From contig DIPO01000063.1 in assembly GCA_002427045.1 (NCBI GenBank), positions 10,381 to 20,321 of the forward strand: DNA of 9,941 bases, in the 5' to 3' direction. This stretch comes from Firmicutes bacterium UBA5486. GTDB taxonomy: Bacteria; Bacillota; UBA4882; UBA10575. The stretch's first letter is position 1, and each line of letters starts with the position of its first letter. Positions 1-6,734 of the stretch are shown here, piece by piece. The position numbers and the translations under genes are program-made. The notes beneath the pieces were generated by a model, which made no database searches, had not been told where the DNA came from, and saw nothing but the letters and a program-made list of their open reading frames with translations.

Positions 1-537
1 TTTGTCGGTGGAATGGAGTTTCCTTTAATTCAAAAATTTGAAGCAGGGTATCTTGCGGGCGTAAAAGCTGCCCGACCAGACGCCAAAATTTATACGGCAT
101 ATGCCGGTGCCTTTGATGATCCGGCTAAAGGGAAAGAACTTGCCGCTTCTCAGTTTAATGTGGGTGCTGATATCGTGTACCATGCTGCTGGTGGAAGTGG
201 CTTAGGTGTTATTTCCGCGGCAAAAGAAAAAGAAACTTGGGCCATTGGTGTGGATAAATGTCAACATGCTGAGGGTCAGGTAGATGGTAAAGATTATGTT
301 TTAGCTTGTATGGTAAAACGGGTTGATATGGGAGTATATAAGGCATCAAAGGAAGCATTAGAGGGTAATTTCAGTAGTGGGGAAACTCTGATGGGTTTAG
401 CTGAAGAAGGTGTTGGAGTCTGCGAAGCCGCAAAAGAGACAGCATCTGCCGAAGCTTTAGCAAAAGTAGAAGAGTATACAAACAAAATAGTCTCCGGTGA
501 ATTACAGGTTCCTCAAAATCCAAAAGATGTTCAGTAA
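1..537 (+). CDS. BMP family ABC transporter substrate-binding lipoprotein, C-terminal part (5' end outside window)
   Basis: This is the C-terminal half of a basic membrane protein (BMP/PnrA/Med family) binding protein, the extracellular lipoprotein that captures nucleosides for an ABC importer. The reading frame is already open at base 1: FVGG precedes the Met at base 13, and FVGGMEFPLIQKFEAGY is a family block inside the mature protein, so that Met is internal. The lipobox and N-lobe lie off the window. Visible family features are the GADIVYHAAGGSGLG segment, the IGVDKCQ segment (bases 244-264) and the VKRVDMGVY segment near the hinge. Many relatives have Asp where this protein has Cys in GVDKCQ. 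The ATPase and both permeases follow in the same direction after a hairpin, which supports the assignment. A purine nucleoside is the likely ligand by family, but the exact substrate cannot be read from the sequence. Confidence 0.93.
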   Translation, partial: FVGGMEFPLIQKFEAGYLAGVKAARPDAKIYTAYAGAFDDPAKGKELAASQFNVGADIVYHAAGGSGLGVISAAKEKETWAIGVDKCQHAEGQVDGKDYVLACMVKRVDMGVYKASKEALEGNFSSGETLMGLAEEGVGVCEAAKETASAEALAKVEEYTNKIVSGELQVPQNPKDVQ

Positions 538-555
538 ACATACTCTTTAGGGAAT

Positions 556-584
556 AAGTGCCGGCTAAACACCGGCACTTTTTT
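556..584 (+). terminator. Intrinsic terminator, probably leaky, between binding protein and ATPase genes
   Basis: A perfect 9-bp stem (AAGTGCCGG, 556-564, with CCGGCACTT, 572-580) closes a 7-nt loop and runs into six T residues (579-584). It lies 18 bp after the stop codon of the binding protein and 22 bp before the ATPase start. Because the ATPase and permeases must also be made, partial read-through is likely, giving more binding protein than membrane complex. This arrangement is common in ABC importer operons. Confidence 0.85.
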
Positions 585-589
585 AAGGT

Positions 590-598
590 AGGGGGTGA
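590..598 (+). promoter_or_regulatory. Ribosome binding site that supports the TTG start of the ATPase
   Basis: AGGGGGTGA differs from AGGAGGTGA at one position and lies 8 nt before TTG at 607. The first in-frame ATG (631) has no comparable site, so TTG 607 is the better start. Confidence 0.7.
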
Positions 599-606
599 AG
601 TAGTCT

Positions 607-2151
607 TTGAAATCGCAGTTCCTTTTAGAAATGCAAGGAATTAGTAAAGGTTTTCCAGGGGTACAAGCTAATAAAGATATTAATTTTAATTTACGTCGTG
701 GTGAAGTCCATGCTTTACTGGGGGAGAATGGTGCAGGTAAGACTACATTAATGAAGATCCTTTTTGGTTTATATAAACCGGATGCAGGAGAGATTATGTT
801 AAATGGAAATCAAATTGAGATTAGCTCTCCTGAAGAGGCGATCAGAAAAGGAATTGGCATGGTCCATCAGCACTTTATGTTAATACCTCCTTTTACTGTT
901 CTGGAGAATATTATTCTGGGAGCAGAGCCTAGAAAATCTTTAGGACGTTTGGACAAGCGTAAAGCGGTAGAAAAAATTAATAAGCTTTCCCAGCAGTTGG
1001 GATTAAAAGTAGACTTAGGGGCGAAAATAGAAAACGTTACAGTTGGGATGCAACAAAGAGTGGAGATTTTGAAAGCTCTTTACCGAGAAGCGGAAATTTT
1101 AATTCTAGATGAGCCTACTTCAGTACTGACTCCTCAGGAAGCGGATGAACTTGGTGGAATCCTAAGAGAATTGGCAGCTAGTGGTAAAGGCATAGTCTTT
1201 ATTACACATAAACTTAAGGAAGTAATGAAATTTGCCGATCGGATCACCGTGATTCGTGGAGGAAAAGTAGTTGATACGGTAAATAGTTCTGAAACTAATA
1301 TGGAAAAACTAGCTGAGATGATGGTGGGTAGAAAAGTTTTTCTGCAAATGGAAAAAGCTCCAGTTAAGCCGGGAAAGGTAATTCTAGAAACTAAAGATCT
1401 CGAGGTTTTGGATAACCGGAACCTGCAAACGGTCAAAGATGTTAATCTTCAGGTCCGGGCGGGTGAAATCCTGGCAATAGCGGGGGTAGATGGCAATGGT
1501 CAAAGTGAGTTAATTGAAGCGTTGACCGGTTTACGCCCGGTGGCAAACGGACAAATATTAATTGAAGGGGAAGAAATAAAGTATGCCGATCCCAGGTCTA
1601 TACTAGAGAGTGGTGTAGGCCATATTCCCGAGGATCGACAGAAAAGAGGCCTGATCCTGGATTTTTCAATTCAAGAGAATATCATACTGGAACTTTATCG
1701 TACACCCGGTTTTTGTCATAAAGGGTTCATTAAAACGGATAAGTGCCGAGGGTATGCTGAAGAATTAATTGAAGAATTTGATATTAGAACGCCTGGGCCA
1801 GGGATTTTTGCTTCCTCGCTGTCCGGCGGGAACCAACAGAAAGTGGTAATTGCCAGGGAAATTAGGAGAGAACCTAAGTTGTTGATTGTTGCTCAACCCA
1901 CGAGAGGACTTGATGTGGGGGCAATAGAATTTGTTCATAAGCAGTTAATCAGGCAAAGGGATTTGGGTAAGGCGATTCTCCTGTTTTCTTTAGAATTGGA
2001 TGAGATCCTAAGTTTGGCTGATCGGATTGCTGTAATCTATGAAGGTGAAATTGTTGCAATTCTTCCGCGGGAGGAAGCTACAGAGGAAGAATTAGGATTA
2101 ATGATGACAGGTGGCCTCTCCGGTAGAAAGGGAGGTGTGGTAAATGAGTAA
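607..2151 (+). CDS. Nucleoside-type (BMP family) ABC importer ATP-binding protein with two nucleotide-binding domains
   Basis: This cytoplasmic ATPase powers uptake by the importer encoded around it. It has the two-domain layout of the sugar/nucleoside ABC group (like B. subtilis YufO/NupO or RbsA). Domain 1 has Walker A GENGAGKT (39-46), a Q-loop in MVHQHFM (85-91), an unusual signature VGMQQR (146-151), Walker B with DEPTS (168-172) and switch His 201. Domain 2 has a degenerate Walker A (VDGNGQSE, 294-301), a canonical LSGGNQQK signature (405-412) and AQPTRGLD (429-436), where Gln replaces the catalytic Glu. This asymmetry, with one competent and one degenerate site, is usual in the family. 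At 514 residues the length is normal. Translation starts at TTG. The last 8 bp overlap the permease gene, which indicates translational coupling. Confidence 0.96.
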   Translation: MKSQFLLEMQGISKGFPGVQANKDINFNLRRGEVHALLGENGAGKTTLMKILFGLYKPDAGEIMLNGNQIEISSPEEAIRKGIGMVHQHFMLIPPFTVLENIILGAEPRKSLGRLDKRKAVEKINKLSQQLGLKVDLGAKIENVTVGMQQRVEILKALYREAEILILDEPTSVLTPQEADELGGILRELAASGKGIVFITHKLKEVMKFADRITVIRGGKVVDTVNSSETNMEKLAEMMVGRKVFLQMEKAPVKPGKVILETKDLEVLDNRNLQTVKDVNLQVRAGEILAIAGVDGNGQSELIEALTGLRPVANGQILIEGEEIKYADPRSILESGVGHIPEDRQKRGLILDFSIQENIILELYRTPGFCHKGFIKTDKCRGYAEELIEEFDIRTPGPGIFASSLSGGNQQKVVIAREIRREPKLLIVAQPTRGLDVGAIEFVHKQLIRQRDLGKAILLFSLELDEILSLADRIAVIYEGEIVAILPREEATEEELGLMMTGGLSGRKGGVVNE

Positions 2152-3265
2152 TAACCCAGAAAAGAATTTACTTGAAGAGTATAGTCAGAAACTGACTTTT
2201 CCGCTAATAGCATTATTTATAGCCCTTTTTGCCGGTGGATTACTGATTGCCTGGTTAGGAGAGAACCCATTCAATGCTTTTTTGCATTTATTTAAAGGCG
2301 CTTTCGGAAAACTTTCTAACTTTGGAGAAACTTTAGTGTATGTCTCACCATTAATTTTGACCGGGCTTAGTGTGGCCTTATCTTTCCGTTGTGGCCTTTT
2401 TAATATTGGTGCTGAAGGCCAATATATTATGGGGATGATGGGAGCAGCATGGGTAGGTTCAATTTTTACCGGTTTACCTGCTTGGATTCATATTCCTTTG
2501 ACGATGGGAGCAGGTGTACTTGCTGGCTTTGTATGGGCGGCAATTCCAGGGTTCTTTAAAGCAAGGTATGGAGCGCATGAAGTTATTTCTACAATTATGA
2601 TGAATTATATTGCTCTTCACTTCACCGGCTATCTGGTAAACTATGTATTGATGGCCCCAGGGGGCTATTTACCGGCCACCCGGGTGATAAGTTCCTCAGC
2701 TAAACTGACCAGATTAATCCCACCTTCACGGGCTAATACAGGTATTTTTTTCGCCCTGGCCTCTTTGATTTTGGTCTATATATTTCTATGGAAAACAAAA
2801 TGGGGTTTTGAAATTAGAGCAGTAGGGCTAAATTCGGAAGCCGCCCGTTATGCAGGAATTAATGTAACAAAGAATATTATTTTAGCAATGGCTTTAAGTG
2901 GTAGCTTAGCAGGGCTTGCCGGGGCCTTACAGGTTCAAGGTATTCAGTATCGTTTTAATGATCTATTTGGTTTTACTGGTTATGGATTTGACGGTATTGC
3001 TGTAGCTTTGTTGGGAAATAATCATCCAGCCGGGATCTTGTTAAGTGCATTTCTTTTTGGGTCATTAAACTGTGGAGCATTACAGATGCAAAGTGTGGCT
3101 GGGGTTCCCAAAGATCTAATTGGTATTATGCAATCAGTGATTGTCTTTTTCATTTCAGCGGATTACCTGTTAAGAAAGAAATTAGAACGGCCTTTTTCTA
3201 TAGATATGGAAGAAGATAGTCCAGGGAAGGAGGTTCAGAGTAATGGAACCGGGCTTTCTCATTAA
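2144..3265 (+). CDS. Nucleoside-type ABC importer permease 1 (YufP/NupP-like)
   Basis: This is an integral membrane permease of the BPD_transp_2 family (the LivH/RbsC-like type II fold), 373 residues long, and one of the two subunits that form the transport channel. A cytoplasmic N-terminus (about 1-18) precedes a first membrane helix (about 19-38), and several further hydrophobic helices fill the rest. Family motifs are FNIGAEGQ (86-93), GAHEVISTIMMNYIA (143-157), the coupling-loop-like stretch GFEIRAVGLNSEAARYAGI (221-239) that probably touches the ATPase, and GYGFDGIAVALLGNNHP (279-295). The ATG overlaps the ATPase stop by 8 bp and is preceded by GGAGGTG (2131-2137). The C-terminal tail after residue 345 is charged and cytoplasmic, and its end overlaps the next gene by 23 bp. 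The transported substrate is inferred from the family only. Confidence 0.95.
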   Translation: MSNNPEKNLLEEYSQKLTFPLIALFIALFAGGLLIAWLGENPFNAFLHLFKGAFGKLSNFGETLVYVSPLILTGLSVALSFRCGLFNIGAEGQYIMGMMGAAWVGSIFTGLPAWIHIPLTMGAGVLAGFVWAAIPGFFKARYGAHEVISTIMMNYIALHFTGYLVNYVLMAPGGYLPATRVISSSAKLTRLIPPSRANTGIFFALASLILVYIFLWKTKWGFEIRAVGLNSEAARYAGINVTKNIILAMALSGSLAGLAGALQVQGIQYRFNDLFGFTGYGFDGIAVALLGNNHPAGILLSAFLFGSLNCGALQMQSVAGVPKDLIGIMQSVIVFFISADYLLRKKLERPFSIDMEEDSPGKEVQSNGTGLSH

Positions 3266-4181
3266 TGTCTTAGCATTTATTGTTGCTTCTACTTTTCGTT
3301 CAGCTACTCCCTTAATCTTTGCTTCGCTAGGTGGAGTATTTTCTGAAAGATCCGGAGTAGTCAATATCGGATTGGAAGGTATTATGCTTTTTGGGGCTTT
3401 TTTCGGGATGTTGGGTTCATATTTAACTCGGGATCCATGGTTTGGGGTTTTTCTAGGAATGCTGGTTGGGGCGCTAATAGCACTGCTCCATGCCTTCCTG
3501 GCTGTTGATCTCCGGGCAAATCAGGTAGTAAGTGGGGTTGCTATTAACTTGTTAGCCACATCTGGAACCGCCTTTTTACTGCAGAAGCTCTTCCATACAG
3601 CTGGACAATCCGAAACAGTTCCTAAGATTCGCGATTGGCAGATTCCTTTCCTAAAAGATATTCCTTTTCTTGGAGAGGCCGTGGGGAAACTTAATCCCTT
3701 GGTTTATCTTGCTGTGGTATTGGTTTTTCTTTCCGGATATTTTCTTTTTAAAACCACTTATGGATTACGAATCCGCGCAGTAGGTGAAAATCCCGAGGCC
3801 GCAGAGACTGTTGGGATTAGTGTAAGAAAGGTCAGGTATTTTTCTGTGGTACTTAGCGGAATCTTGGGTGGATTAGCTGGTGTATATCTTTCCTTGGGTC
3901 AGATGGATATGTTTAAGGAGAATATGAGTGCAGGTAAAGGATTTATTGCTTTAGCTGCAGTAATTGCCGGTAAGTGGAAACCGAAAGGTGCATTTCTGGC
4001 ATGCATTCTCTTTGGCTTTGCTGAAGCAATGGAAGGACAATTCCAGCTGATGGGGATGGATATTCCTAAACACTTTCTCCATATGTTACCATATGCCGTA
4101 ACCCTCGTTTTGATCCTGGGTTTGGTAGGCCGTTCTGTAGCACCGGAGGCCAGTGGTATACCATATGAAGGGAGAAAATAG
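3243..4181 (+). CDS. Nucleoside-type ABC importer permease 2 (YufQ/NupQ-like)
   Basis: This second BPD_transp_2 permease, 312 residues, pairs with the preceding one as a heterodimer. It is shorter because it lacks the N-terminal extension of permease 1. Motifs are GVVNIGLEGIMLFGA (38-52), RANQVVSGVAIN (91-102), the EAA-like coupling loop TYGLRIRAVGENPEAAETVGI (172-192, where the core reads RAVGENPEAAETVGI) and GKGFIALAAVIAGKWKPKGA (231-250). The same pattern, NIG(A/L)EG near the N-terminus and RAVG-N-EAA in the second half, occurs in both permeases, consistent with an old duplication. The start ATG lies inside the end of permease 1 and has a strong AAGGAGG site (3227-3233), so translation is coupled. 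It is the last gene of the operon. A double hairpin with T-run follows. Confidence 0.95.
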   Translation: MEPGFLINVLAFIVASTFRSATPLIFASLGGVFSERSGVVNIGLEGIMLFGAFFGMLGSYLTRDPWFGVFLGMLVGALIALLHAFLAVDLRANQVVSGVAINLLATSGTAFLLQKLFHTAGQSETVPKIRDWQIPFLKDIPFLGEAVGKLNPLVYLAVVLVFLSGYFLFKTTYGLRIRAVGENPEAAETVGISVRKVRYFSVVLSGILGGLAGVYLSLGQMDMFKENMSAGKGFIALAAVIAGKWKPKGAFLACILFGFAEAMEGQFQLMGMDIPKHFLHMLPYAVTLVLILGLVGRSVAPEASGIPYEGRK

Positions 4182-4234
4182 AGAGAAGCTAGCATGCCTG
4201 TTCAGAAGTTGTTTCTTGGAAGTATCTTTCTAAG

Positions 4235-4276
4235 AAAAAAGAACCTTGGTTCAACAGTGACCAAGGTTCTTTTTTT
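4235..4276. terminator. Bidirectional intrinsic terminator between the importer operon and tkt
   Basis: A 16-bp perfect stem (4235-4250 with 4260-4275; core AGAACCTTGGT/ACCAAGGTTCT) has a 9-nt loop. A-run and T-run flanks give a T-tract on either strand. It lies between the convergent ends of the permease 2 gene and the transketolase gene and can serve both. An upstream hairpin (4212-4222 with 4227-4237, 11 pairs including two G-T) shares three bases with it. Confidence 0.92.
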
Positions 4277-4306
4277 CTGGTTAATTAAACTAGTTGGCAG
4301 GCTAAT

Positions 4307-6280
4307 TTATGACCATTGGTAGAAGGATTTAATCTTATTAACTACAGCTTCTGGTGTAAAACCAAACAGCTCGGTTAAGTCCTTAAAGGGTCCACTTTTA
4401 CCAAATTCGTCAAGCCCGATTACCAGACCGGAAGTACCGGTTATTTGGTACCAACCAGAACTTACACCTGCTTCAATTGCTACACGCGGTAGATCAGTTC
4501 CTAAAACCTTATTAATATATGAGGGATCCTGAGCCATGAATAATTCTCGACAAGGCATCGAGACTACGCGGGCATTTTTATTTTCTGCAGCCAGTTTTTC
4601 GGCAGCAGCCAAGGCTAGGGAGACTTCACTTCCTGTAGCAATAATCACCAGATCAGCTTTTCCATCCTCGGGTTCGCTGATAATGTAACCTCCACGGCGG
4701 AATCCTTCCAGATCAGTTCCGGAAAGAGTAGGAAGATTCTGTCTGGTTAATAAAATAGCAGTTGGGCCAGTGGTTCTTTCAAGAGCACTCATCCAAGCCC
4801 AAGCCGTCTCATTGGCATCGGCGGGACGGATTGTCCGCATTCCGGGGATAATACGTAGAGCTTCAATATGTTCCACGGGCTGATGGGTAGGACCATCTTC
4901 ACCAACATAGAAAGAGTCATGGGTAAATACATAAATCACTGGTTGATGCATCAGAGAAGCTAACCGGATCGGTGGCCGCATATAATCTGAGAAGACAAAG
5001 AAAGTAGAACCATAAACTCTAAAACCACCATGGATTGATAGGCCATTTAAGATTGAACCCATCGCATGTTCTCTAACCCCAAAGTGGAAGTTTTTGCCTT
5101 CAAAATTACCATTGCCGATATCACCGGCACCTTCGACATAGGTTTTAGTTGAGGGCGAGAGATCAGCGGACCCACCAACCAGTTCAGGGAGTTTAGAGGA
5201 TAAGGCAGTTAAAACTTTGCCTCCGGCATTCCGGGTTGCGAGTGCGGATCCCACTTCAAATTTTGGTAAAGCTGACTTGAGGTCAGATGGTAGTTCTCTA
5301 TTCATAACCCGATCCCATTCGGTTCTTAATTCCGGATATTTTTCTGACCATGCTTTAAATTTATTCTCCCAGGATTTTCTGGTATCTGCCCATTCAGAAC
5401 GTTTCTGCTCAAAATGTTTATAAACTTTGTCAGGTACGTAAAATTCATCTTCAGGTAGGCCGAGTGCTTTCTTAAGAGCTACAATATTTTCCTTTCCTAA
5501 GGGTGCACCATGGGATTTTGCACTACCTTCCAAAGGACTACCTTTACCAATTTTAGTTTTGGCAGCAATCAAAGTTGGCCTAGAAGTATCGGCTTTGGCA
5601 TCTTCCAAAGCTTTTAAAATCTCTTCCTGGTCATGGCCATCAATTGATAAGACCTGCCAGCCATATGCTTCATAACGTTGTAGTACATCTTCTTTAAAAG
5701 CAAGGTCAGTTGAACCTTCAATCGAAATTTCATTATCATCATAGAAAACAATTAGTTTTCCGAGACCTAGATCTCCAGCTAAGGAAGAAGCTTCTGAGGT
5801 GACTCCTTCCATCAAACAGCCATCGCCGGCAATCGCATAAGTATAGTGGTCTACGATCTCATAATCAGGACGATTAAATCTAGTGGCTAACATTCGTTCA
5901 GCCAGAGCCATACCAACGGCATTAGAGAGCCCTTGCCCTAGAGGGCCGGTTGTGGTTTCAATTCCTGGGACATCCCAGAACTCTGGATGGCCGGGCGTTT
6001 TTGAACCCAGCTGTCGAAAGCGTTTAAGTTCCTCCATCGGCATTTGGTACCCGGTTAAATGGAGCAAAGTATACAGCAAAGCAGAGCCATGTCCAGCGGA
6101 AAGAACGAAACGGTCCCGATCAGGCCAATCAGGAACAGTCGGGTCATGTTTTAGTACTTCAGAATAAAGAACAGCTGAGATTTCTGCAGTACCAAGAGGC
6201 ATGCCCGGATGACCAGATTTGGCTTTTTCTACAATATCGGCAACCAGACCTCGAATAGTATTAGCAATGTTTGTGATCAA
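4307..6280 (-). CDS. tkt: Transketolase (thiamine diphosphate-dependent), full length
   Basis: This cytoplasmic enzyme of the non-oxidative pentose phosphate pathway transfers two-carbon ketol units from ketoses such as xylulose 5-phosphate to aldoses. The protein has 657 residues, the normal length of the single-chain type rather than the split two-gene type. Active-site positions expected from E. coli TktA are present: His24 (SGHPGMP), His64 (AGHGSALLY), His98, GDGCLMEG (152-159) starting the diphosphate/Mg motif with Asn183, His258, Arg350, Ser377, the cofactor-activating Glu404 (REHAMG), Asp462 and His466 (GEDGPTHQPVEH) and Arg513. Translation appears to begin at TTG (6278-6280) after an AAAGGAG site. 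It is convergent with the importer operon. The preceding gene on this strand, a pseudouridine synthase, is 454 bp away, so tkt probably has its own promoter. It supplies ribose 5-phosphate and is functionally close to nucleoside salvage, though co-regulation is not shown. Confidence 0.97.
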   Translation of the reverse strand: MITNIANTIRGLVADIVEKAKSGHPGMPLGTAEISAVLYSEVLKHDPTVPDWPDRDRFVLSAGHGSALLYTLLHLTGYQMPMEELKRFRQLGSKTPGHPEFWDVPGIETTTGPLGQGLSNAVGMALAERMLATRFNRPDYEIVDHYTYAIAGDGCLMEGVTSEASSLAGDLGLGKLIVFYDDNEISIEGSTDLAFKEDVLQRYEAYGWQVLSIDGHDQEEILKALEDAKADTSRPTLIAAKTKIGKGSPLEGSAKSHGAPLGKENIVALKKALGLPEDEFYVPDKVYKHFEQKRSEWADTRKSWENKFKAWSEKYPELRTEWDRVMNRELPSDLKSALPKFEVGSALATRNAGGKVLTALSSKLPELVGGSADLSPSTKTYVEGAGDIGNGNFEGKNFHFGVREHAMGSILNGLSIHGGFRVYGSTFFVFSDYMRPPIRLASLMHQPVIYVFTHDSFYVGEDGPTHQPVEHIEALRIIPGMRTIRPADANETAWAWMSALERTTGPTAILLTRQNLPTLSGTDLEGFRRGGYIISEPEDGKADLVIIATGSEVSLALAAAEKLAAENKNARVVSMPCRELFMAQDPSYINKVLGTDLPRVAIEAGVSSGWYQITGTSGLVIGLDEFGKSGPFKDLTELFGFTPEAVVNKIKSFYQWS

Positions 6281-6288
6281 ATAGAAAA

Positions 6289-6295
6289 CTCCTTT
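6289..6295 (-). promoter_or_regulatory. Ribosome binding site supporting the TTG start of tkt
   Basis: On the minus strand AAAGGAG lies 8 nt before TTG at 6280. The encoded start, ITNIANTIRGLVAD, matches where transketolases usually begin, and no in-frame ATG lies nearby, so TTG is the probable initiator. Confidence 0.75.
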
Positions 6296-6378
6296 CTGTT
6301 ATGTATGTAATGATAGTGAAACTTATCAACCAATATATTTCTTCTTTGTTATACAGAAACCCTTTAAGTTTAAAATAG

Positions 6379-6384
6379 ATTATA
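6379..6384 (-). promoter_or_regulatory. Candidate -10 box for tkt
   Basis: The minus strand reads TATAAT exactly here, about 98 bp upstream of the tkt start, in AT-rich DNA. No good TTGACA-like -35 is found at 16-18 bp, so this is only a plausible promoter element. Confidence 0.3.
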
Positions 6385-6513
6385 AATGTTTTAACCTAAA
6401 AAATAACCATAGATAAAATTATCTTACAAACTCTTATTTTAGTATGCCTTTTTTAAGGAAATGCATAACTAATTTATTTCAGATTTAATTACATATCTAC
6501 AAAGTCCTGAAGT

Positions 6514-6636
6514 TCTGAATTCGTGACTTTATTATCTATACTAGGGTAAACGATTCGCAAGCTTTCACGATTTACCCTGGTGTTTACAGATGTCACGAAT
6601 TCAGATTATTCGTGACTTATTGATCCATATCAGGGT
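6514..6636. repeat. Mosaic of three alternating-orientation repeat units with nested inverted repeats
   Basis: Three related units of the form ATTCGTGAC-N13/15-AGGGT are visible: 6519-6547 (+), 6574-6600 (-) and 6608-6636 (+). The two plus-strand units match at 23 of 29 positions by my count. Head-to-head placement gives a 14-bp perfect inverted repeat (TCTGAATTCGTGAC 6514-6527 with GTCACGAATTCAGA 6592-6605). Nested inside it is a second inverted repeat (AGGGTAAA 6543-6550 with TTTACCCT 6571-6578, extendable outward with G-T pairs). The middle unit can instead pair with the right-hand unit (GTCACGAAT 6592-6600 with ATTCGTGAC 6608-6616, 7-nt loop). The centre contains AAGCTT flanked by further TTCG/TCACGA fragments. 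The alternating layout resembles REP/BIME-type dispersed elements. Target duplications and coding capacity are not seen. Whether copies exist elsewhere in the genome cannot be judged here. Confidence 0.85.
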
Positions 6637-6682
6637 TCCATCACAGCCTAGATGAGGAAAATAAAAAAATTAAAATAGTTGT

Positions 6683-6714
6683 AAAAAAGGCTTGATTCAA
6701 TACGAGCAACAAGC
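6683..6714 (-). terminator. Possible weak terminator of the pseudouridine synthase gene
   Basis: On the minus strand, GCTTG (6714-6710) can pair with CAAGC (6694-6690) around a 15-nt loop, and the next bases are C followed by six T (6688-6683). The stem is only 5 bp, so the call is tentative. It uses part of the heptamer array. Confidence 0.35.
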
Positions 6715-6729
6715 GACGAGCTACGAGGT
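6702..6729. repeat. Degenerate 7-bp tandem array, four units
   Basis: Four consecutive heptamers read ACGAGCA, ACAAGCG, ACGAGCT and ACGAGGT, sharing the pattern AC(G/A)AG. The array ends 5 bp before the stop codon complement of the pseudouridine synthase gene, that is, just downstream of that gene. Its role is unknown. It partly overlaps a weak terminator-like hairpin. Confidence 0.7.
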
Positions 6730-6734
6730 GTATT

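Larger units (their letters stand above)
6281..6734. other. 454-bp intergenic region between tkt and the pseudouridine synthase gene
   Basis: No convincing coding frame was found here. From the tkt side it holds the tkt ribosome site, a long AT-rich stretch (about 6300-6500) with a candidate -10 box, then a hairpin-rich mosaic repeat (6514-6636), an A-rich stretch, and a 7-bp degenerate tandem array next to the pseudouridine synthase stop. An extra hairpin (AAAGTC 6501-6506 with GACTTT 6525-6530, plus inner GAA/TTC pairs) overlaps the left edge of the mosaic. Confidence 0.7.

Noticed and set aside
1812..1962. Missing catalytic Glu and degenerate Walker A in the second ATPase domain looked like a damaged gene
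   Set aside because: AQPTRGLD and a degenerate second Walker A are usual in the C-terminal half of BMP/nucleoside and sugar double ATPases, so this is normal for the family.
3182..4195. Minus-strand frames at 3182-3364 and 3899-4195 across the permease 2 gene
   Set aside because: They overlap a well-supported membrane protein gene and contain no recognisable domain.
5217..6167. Plus-strand open frames antisense to tkt (5217-5423 and 5883-6167)
   Set aside because: tkt is intact and strongly conserved by motif, and the antisense frames resemble no known protein and have no good start signal.
6514..6605. The 14-bp inverted repeat as the ends of a small non-autonomous transposon
   Set aside because: No target-site duplication flanks it, and a third repeat copy outside the pair (6608-6636) fits a mosaic repeat better.
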